Source: DATBGO01 sp050011895
GTDB lineage: Bacteria; Actinomycetota; Actinomycetes; Streptosporangiales; Streptosporangiaceae
DNA length: 44,326 nucleotides
Assembly: GCA_050011895.1 (NCBI GenBank)
Contig: JBEKIF010000036.1
Location: forward strand, 1-44,326
Reading direction: 5' to 3'
A program made the position numbers and the translations under genes. Below are positions 40,433 to 44,326 of this stretch, piece after piece (position 1 is the stretch's first letter; each line of letters begins with the position of its first letter). The notes beneath the pieces are model-generated. The model saw only the letters and a list, made by a program, of their open reading frames with translations, was not told the DNA's origin and searched no databases.

Positions 40433-41101
40433 ATGAGCGAGTTGCTGCCGTTGTTTCCGCTGGGCACCGTGCTCTACCCGGGTCTGCTGCTGCCGTTGCA
40501 CATCTTCGAGGAGCGGTACCGGCAGCTGGTCCGCGATCTGCAGGCCGGACCGCCGCCGCAGCGCTTCGGCGTTATCGCCATCCGCAAGGGCCGCGAGACG
40601 GGCGTGGACGGCATCTCGGCGCTGTATGAGATCGGCTGCATCGCGACGCTGCGCCGGCTCACCGAGCGTGACGACGGGCGGTTCGATCTGGTGACTGTCG
40701 GCACCCAGCGGTTCCGGCTTGCTGAGCTTGATCAATCGCAGCCCTACCTGCAAGGCAAAGTCAACCTGCTCGCTGAGGAAACCGGAGACGAGGCGGCCGC
40801 AGCGGTCGCGGGCCAGGCCGTTCAGGTGGCGTTCCGCACCTACCTTGACGCGCTGGCCGCGCAACGGGCAGGGCAGGTCAGCGTTCCTGAGCTGCCCGAC
40901 GAGCCCGTGCTGTTGTCTTACCTGGTGGCCTCGTCGGTGATCGTTGACCTGAGCGACAGGCAGGCGCTGCTCGCCGAGCCCGACGCCCTGAGCCGGCTCA
41001 CGGCTGAGCGGGCCCTGCTGTCCAGAGAGACATCGATGCTGCGCTCGCTGAGCTCGGCTCCGGCACCGGACCTGAGGAACGCGCCCTACAACCCGAATTA
41101 A
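40433..41101 (+). CDS. LON substrate-binding domain protein
   Basis: 222 residues from ATG 40433. It begins LLPLFPLGTVLYPGLLLPLHIFEERYRQLVRDL, the typical start of the Lon N-terminal (LON/PUA-like) domain, and continues GVIAIRKGRE, IGCIATLRRLTERDDGRFDLVTVGTQRFRL and a helical C-terminal half. There is no AAA or protease domain, so it is one of the stand-alone LON proteins, which are common in actinobacteria and of unknown function. The open frame back to 39899 is upstream non-coding sequence. Its 3' end faces the desulfurase gene with a long hairpin in between. Confidence 0.9.
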   Translation: MSELLPLFPLGTVLYPGLLLPLHIFEERYRQLVRDLQAGPPPQRFGVIAIRKGRETGVDGISALYEIGCIATLRRLTERDDGRFDLVTVGTQRFRLAELDQSQPYLQGKVNLLAEETGDEAAAAVAGQAVQVAFRTYLDALAAQRAGQVSVPELPDEPVLLSYLVASSVIVDLSDRQALLAEPDALSRLTAERALLSRETSMLRSLSSAPAPDLRNAPYNPN

Positions 41102-41148
41102 CCAGCCGCCAGCCCGAGTGGCGCCGGGCTGTCCGGCCCGGACATCAC

Positions 41149-41195
41149 CCCGTGCGGGTATCGATGCCGGGCCGGACATCGGTACCCGGCACGGG
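41149..41195. terminator. Hairpin between convergent genes, likely bidirectional terminator
   Basis: The arms CCCGTGCGGGTATCGATG (41149-41166) and CATCGGTACCCGGCACGGG (41177-41195) pair with one bulged base and one G-T wobble, with a 10-base GC-rich loop. It lies midway in the 117-bp gap between the LON gene (plus) and the desulfurase gene (minus). No T run follows, as is usual for high-GC genomes. Confidence 0.7.
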
Positions 41196-41218
41196 CTGAC
41201 CAGCGCGCTCCGACGCGG

Positions 41219-43039
41219 TCACCTGCGCTGGGCCGCGTTGGCTGCGAGCCTGTGCAGGGCCCTGACGAGGATGTCGACCTCGCCCCTGGTGTTGTACATG
41301 GCAAGCGACGCCCGGACCGCAGACTCCAGCCCGTAGCGGCGCAGGATCGGCTGGGCGCAGTGATGGCCGGACCGGACGGCGATGCCTTCGTTGTCGAGCG
41401 CTGAGCCGGTTTCCTCAGGAGAGCAGCCGTCGAGCACGAACGTGAGCACGCTGGCCTTCTCCGGGGACGTGCCGATCAGCCGCAGGCCGGGCACGCTCTG
41501 GATCTGCGTGGTGGCATAACCCAGCAGTTCGTGCTCGTAGCGCGCGATGCCCGCCACGCCGATCCTGGCGACGTAATCAAGCGCGGTGCCGAGCGCGACA
41601 GCGTCGGCGATGCTGCCCGTACCTGCCTCAAACCGGGCCGGCGGCTGCTGGTAGGTGGTCCGCTCGAAGGTGACGTCCCTGATCATGTTCCCGCCGCCCT
41701 GCCACGGCGGCATCGTTTCGAGCACTTCAGGTTTGCCGTACAGGACGCCGATGCCGGTCGGCGCGAACACCTTGTGCCCAGAGAAGGCGTAGAAGTCGGC
41801 GTCCAGCGCCTGCATGTCCACGGGGAGGTGGGCGATGGCCTGCGCCCCGTCGATGAGCACCCGGGCGCCGACCCGGTGTGCCGCCGCGGTGAGCTGGCCG
41901 ACCGGCACGATCGTCCCCAGCACGTTGGAGACGTGCGAGACCGCGACCAGGCGGGTGCGGTCAGTGAGGAGGTCGGTGTAGGCATCGAGGACCAGCTGGC
42001 CGTCGGCGTCGACCGGGATGATCTTGAGCTTTGCCCCGGTCTGCTCGGCGAGCTGCTGCCACGGCACGATGTTGGAGTGATGCTCCAGTTGCGAGAGCAC
42101 GATCTCGTCGTCCTGGCCGATATAGCGGCGCCCCCAGGCCTGCGCGACCAGGTTGATTGCCTCGGTGGCGCCCCTGGTGAAGATGATGTCCTCGGCGGAC
42201 GGGGCCCCGATGAAGCCGGCGACCGTGGCCCGCGCGCTCTCGAACGCGTCGGTCGCCCGCGCCGCAAGAGTGTGGGCGGCGCGGTGGACGTTGGAGTTCT
42301 CGCGGGAGTAGAAGTAGCCGAGCCGGTCAATGACTACCTGCGGCTTCTGCGTGGTCGCCGCGTTGTCCAGCCACACGAGCCGCCGCCCGTTGATCCGCTC
42401 GCTGAGGATAGGAAACTGCCTGCGGATCGCTTCAACATCAAACGGCTCCCGGGCGCCTGCCGGGAACTCCGTCGCTGGAGTGGCGGCCGGCAGCTGATAG
42501 TCGACGAAGTAGAAGCTCGGCGCGGCGGCGTCGCTGAGATCCGGCAGCGCGTACGCCTGCCCGGGCCACTCCGGCCCGGCAGCCGCGAGGCCCGCAAGCG
42601 GGGCGGGCGGCTGCGCCGCAGCGGCGGCGGTGGCTGGCTGTACCGCAGCGGCGGCGGTGGCTGGCTGTACCGCAGCGGCGGCGGTGGCTGGCTGTACCGC
42701 AGCGGCGGCGGTGGCCGGCTGTACCGCAGCGGCGGCGGTGGCCGGCTGTACCGCGGAGACGCCGGCGGCTGGCTGTACCGCGGAGACGCCGGCGGCTGGC
42801 TGTACCGGAGAGACGCCAGCGGCTGGCTGTACCGCAGATAGGCCGGTGGCTGGCTGTACCGCAGAGACGGCAGTGGCCGATTGGACCGCCGAGGCGGGCG
42901 TGTTCGGCTGGACTGCTGACACGGGACTGGCCAGCTCAACGGCCGGGGCTGACGCCTGGCCCGGCAGGGCGGTGAAGAACTCGTTCGCCAGCCGGGTCAG
43001 CGTCTCCTCGTCGGGCAGCCACGCCGGGACGCCGCTCAT
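41219..43039 (-). CDS. SufS-type cysteine desulfurase with long disordered N-terminus (encapsulin cargo)
   Basis: About 606 residues from ATG 43039, 4 bases after the shell-gene stop; an ATG at 43069 (overlapping that stop) is the alternative. Residues 1-27 (SGVPAWLPDEETLTRLANEFF) form a short ordered-looking block. Residues about 41-142 are tandem AVQPATAA-type nonapeptides. A block at 174-188 (PSFYFVDYQLP) precedes the catalytic domain (from about 200). There PLP-binding Lys423 lies in SGHKVFAPTG and catalytic Cys561 in RSGHHCAQP, a group II (SufS) signature. The enzyme converts cysteine to alanine plus persulfide. Long disordered N-terminal extensions on such desulfurases are the known cargo-loading feature of family 2A encapsulins, and the shell gene directly precedes this one. 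Confidence 0.93.
   Translation of the reverse strand: MSGVPAWLPDEETLTRLANEFFTALPGQASAPAVELASPVSAVQPNTPASAVQSATAVSAVQPATGLSAVQPAAGVSPVQPAAGVSAVQPAAGVSAVQPATAAAAVQPATAAAAVQPATAAAAVQPATAAAAVQPATAAAAAQPPAPLAGLAAAGPEWPGQAYALPDLSDAAAPSFYFVDYQLPAATPATEFPAGAREPFDVEAIRRQFPILSERINGRRLVWLDNAATTQKPQVVIDRLGYFYSRENSNVHRAAHTLAARATDAFESARATVAGFIGAPSAEDIIFTRGATEAINLVAQAWGRRYIGQDDEIVLSQLEHHSNIVPWQQLAEQTGAKLKIIPVDADGQLVLDAYTDLLTDRTRLVAVSHVSNVLGTIVPVGQLTAAAHRVGARVLIDGAQAIAHLPVDMQALDADFYAFSGHKVFAPTGIGVLYGKPEVLETMPPWQGGGNMIRDVTFERTTYQQPPARFEAGTGSIADAVALGTALDYVARIGVAGIARYEHELLGYATTQIQSVPGLRLIGTSPEKASVLTFVLDGCSPEETGSALDNEGIAVRSGHHCAQPILRRYGLESAVRASLAMYNTRGEVDILVRALHRLAANAAQRR
42611..42920. repeat. 27-bp coding minisatellite in the desulfurase N-terminal domain
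   Basis: About 11 tandem 27-bp units of the type GCGGTGGCTGGCTGTACCGC plus seven bases, encoding nine-residue AAVQPATAA-like repeats on the minus strand. Units at 42620-42755 are almost identical, while those towards 42900 have diverged. The array keeps frame, so copy number can vary without harming the enzyme. It is not a CRISPR array: there are no unique spacers. Confidence 0.92.
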
Positions 43040-43043
43040 GCCG

Positions 43044-43973
43044 TCACCGGTAGGTGTGGTCGTATTCATGGAACTTGCCCACTTCGACCTTGTCGAGCAC
43101 TGCGAGTGCATCCGGCGTCAGCACCGCGAGGGAGCAGTACAGCGAGATCAGGTAAGAGGAGATGGCGCTGCGGTTGATGCCCATGAACCGTACGGAGAGC
43201 CCGGGCCCGCGCTCGCCGGGAAGGCCGGGCTGGAAGAGACCGACGACACCCTGCCGCTGCTCGCCGGTCCGCAGTAGCAGTACGTGGGTCTGCCCCTTCA
43301 CCAGCGGCACCTTGTCGGACGGGATGATCGGCAGGCCGCGCCAGGTGATGAACTGCGAGCCGTAGAGGCTGACCGTCGTCGGCGGAACGCCGCGCCGGGT
43401 GCACTCCCGCCCGAAGGCGGCCACCCCGGCCGGGTGGGTCAGGAAGAAGGCAGGCTCTTTCCAGACCTTCGTGATCAGTTCGTCGAAGTCGTCCGGAGTG
43501 GGCGGGCCGGCGATGGTGGAGATGCGCTGCCTGGCGGCGGTGTTGGCGATCATGCCGTAGTCCGGGTTGTTGATCAGCTCGCTCTCCTGGCGCTCCTTGA
43601 TCGTCTCGATGGTCAGCCGGAGCTGCTCGCCGATCTGGTCGTACGGGCTGCTGTAAAGGTCGGAGACCCTGGTGTGGATGTCGACCACGGTCGAGACAGA
43701 GCTGAGAAAGTACTCGCGCGGGTTCTCGTCGTAGCCGACGTAGGTCTGCGGCAGCTCGGACTCGTCGCGGGGCGGGCAGGCGATCTCGACATCCTCAGGG
43801 TGCGTGACCCGGTTCAGCCGGTAGATGCCAGCCTCGACCGGCACCCACTGCAGCAGCCGGGTGAGCCACCGGGGCGTGATCGTATCGAGCTGAGCGGTGG
43901 TCTTGGTGGCATTTGCCAGCTGACGCGCTGCTGCGTCGCTGAGAGCCAGATGGATCTGGTCGTCGTTTGGCAT
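43044..43973 (-). CDS. Family 2A encapsulin shell protein
   Basis: 309 residues from ATG 43973 (GGAAGGGG site upstream). It is a homologue of SrpI / major membrane protein I, the HK97-fold shell protein of family 2A encapsulins. Recognised blocks: LALSDAAARQLANATKTTAQ (N-arm), PRWLTRLLQWVPVEAGIYRLNRV, PQTYVGYDENPREYFLSSVSTVVDIHTRVSDLY, ESELINNPDYGMI, and the C-terminal VRFMGINRSAISSYLISLYCS. Shells of this family assemble into nanocompartments that house a cysteine desulfurase in sulfur metabolism. Gene order shell then desulfurase, 4 bp apart, is the standard layout. No cNMP-binding domain is present, which rules out family 2B. Confidence 0.95.
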   Translation of the reverse strand: MPNDDQIHLALSDAAARQLANATKTTAQLDTITPRWLTRLLQWVPVEAGIYRLNRVTHPEDVEIACPPRDESELPQTYVGYDENPREYFLSSVSTVVDIHTRVSDLYSSPYDQIGEQLRLTIETIKERQESELINNPDYGMIANTAARQRISTIAGPPTPDDFDELITKVWKEPAFFLTHPAGVAAFGRECTRRGVPPTTVSLYGSQFITWRGLPIIPSDKVPLVKGQTHVLLLRTGEQRQGVVGLFQPGLPGERGPGLSVRFMGINRSAISSYLISLYCSLAVLTPDALAVLDKVEVGKFHEYDHTYR

Positions 43974-44186
43974 GGCTTTGCCCCTTCCAAATGTAGATAC
44001 CATCGTTGTGATGAGCTTTTGCGGGGTAGAAGGGCCGAAAGTAATTTTTTTCGCTAGGTTTTAGAGGGATTATCAGGACGTTGGCCCCTCTGCGGCGTCT
44101 TGGCGACGGATAGATTCTTGCTGGAGGACTCACCCGCGGTCCCGGAGAAGGCGGGACCGCAGGCCAACAGCGGGAAGGGACTAACC
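43974..44186. promoter_or_regulatory. Divergent promoter region between encapsulin and cysteine synthase genes
   Basis: 213 bp between two oppositely transcribed sulfur genes. An AT-rich core at about 44038-44075 is a likely promoter area for the shell gene. A perfect 9-bp stem GCGGTCCCG (44136-44144) and CGGGACCGC (44152-44160) with a 7-base loop lies 27 bases before the cysK start, suitable as an operator or an attenuating RNA hairpin. A small plus-strand frame at 44011-44064 contains only one Cys codon and is weak as a cysteine-sensing leader peptide. Confidence 0.5.
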
Positions 44187-44326
44187 ATGAGAATCGCCGC
44201 CGACGTCACGCAGCTGATCGGGAACACGCCGCTGGTGCGCCTGCGGCGGGTCACCGACGACGCCGGAGCCCAGGTCGTGGCGAAGCTGGAGTCGTACAAC
44301 CCGGCCCACAGCGTGAAGGACCGCAT
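44187..44326 (+). CDS. cysK: Cysteine synthase (O-acetylserine sulfhydrylase), 5' end
   Basis: The first 46 codons, cut by the window edge. ATG 44187 has GGGAAGGGA upstream. The sequence RIAADVTQLIGNTPLVRLRRV, then AKLESYNPAHSVKDR, matches the CysK family; the final lysine in SVKDR is the PLP-binding residue. The enzyme makes cysteine from O-acetylserine and sulfide. Family 2A encapsulin loci commonly contain cysteine synthase and serine acetyltransferase genes, so the neighbour fits a cysteine-supply function for the compartment. What follows downstream is outside the window. Confidence 0.92.
   Translation, partial: MRIAADVTQLIGNTPLVRLRRVTDDAGAQVVAKLESYNPAHSVKDR

Noticed and set aside
42611..42920. 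CRISPR-like regular 27-bp repeats.
   Set aside because: Units are contiguous with no unique spacers and encode in-frame nonapeptides of the desulfurase.
44011..44064. A possible cysteine-sensing leader peptide upstream of cysK.
   Set aside because: A 17-residue frame with only one Cys codon, and no clear ribosome site or linked terminator pair.
1..44326. tRNA genes, integrase or transposase genes that would mark a genomic island.
   Set aside because: No T-loop-like sequences in a cloverleaf context and no DDE or tyrosine/serine recombinase motifs were seen in any real frame.

Overview
The window is GC-rich DNA with GTG/TTG starts, Ala/Pro/Gly-rich proteins and gene families typical of Actinomycetota: a stand-alone Tad pilus locus, an ECF42 sigma factor with a DGPF partner, LigD-type polymerase domains, a pseudokinase membrane protein and a family 2A encapsulin. 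I cannot place it below phylum level from sequence alone. No tRNA, rRNA, CRISPR array, intact transposase or integrase was seen, so it reads as chromosome rather than an island, although pseudogenes and many short tandem repeats show local turnover.

Layout. 1-5.2 kb: the tail of an acyl-CoA ligase, a secreted protein with a phage-tail-lysozyme-like domain, a patatin lipase, a LigD-type polymerase domain (minus), a methyltransferase and an orphan NarL-type regulator (minus). 5.6-14.5 kb: a compact Tad/Flp pilus locus with a divergent prepilin peptidase, then Flp pilin, TadE, TadG-like, CpaB, TadZ, TadA, TadB and TadC, several overlapping by 4 bp, ending with an ICMT-like membrane methyltransferase. 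14.7-19.2 kb: a second LigD-type polymerase, an EthD-like protein, an FMN hydroxyacid dehydrogenase and a class B penicillin-binding protein. 19.7-23.8 kb: an ECF42 sigma unit (DGPF protein and sigma), a RibD-C reductase-like gene, DUF4287, GNAT and a PNPOx-like gene. The DGPF and RibD-C genes carry the same TGTCGA-N17-CGAAGG promoter-like element. 24-25.6 kb: a third LigD-type gene (phosphoesterase plus polymerase). 25.7-30.4 kb: an M20 amidohydrolase, a HipA-like remnant, a pseudokinase with a discoidin-like tail, and a glyoxalase (VOC) pseudogene. 30.4-34.6 kb: copper amine oxidase, a membrane-anchored beta-propeller protein and DUF427. 34.6-35.3 kb: a repeat-rich gap with a perfect 18-bp inverted repeat. 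35.3-41.1 kb: an ABC-2 exporter, an amidohydrolase, a short Rho, a small Cys-rich protein and a LON-domain protein.

The most interesting system is at the right end (41.2-44.3 kb). It is a family 2A encapsulin shell gene followed by a SufS-type cysteine desulfurase with a roughly 200-residue disordered, repeat-built N-terminal extension, and a divergent cysteine synthase gene that runs off the edge. Together these fit a protein nanocompartment for sulfur/cysteine metabolism in which the desulfurase is the cargo. Other features worth attention are three separate LigD-polymerase paralogues within 23 kb, with no ATP-ligase domain and no Ku gene in view, and the paired ECF42 promoter elements.
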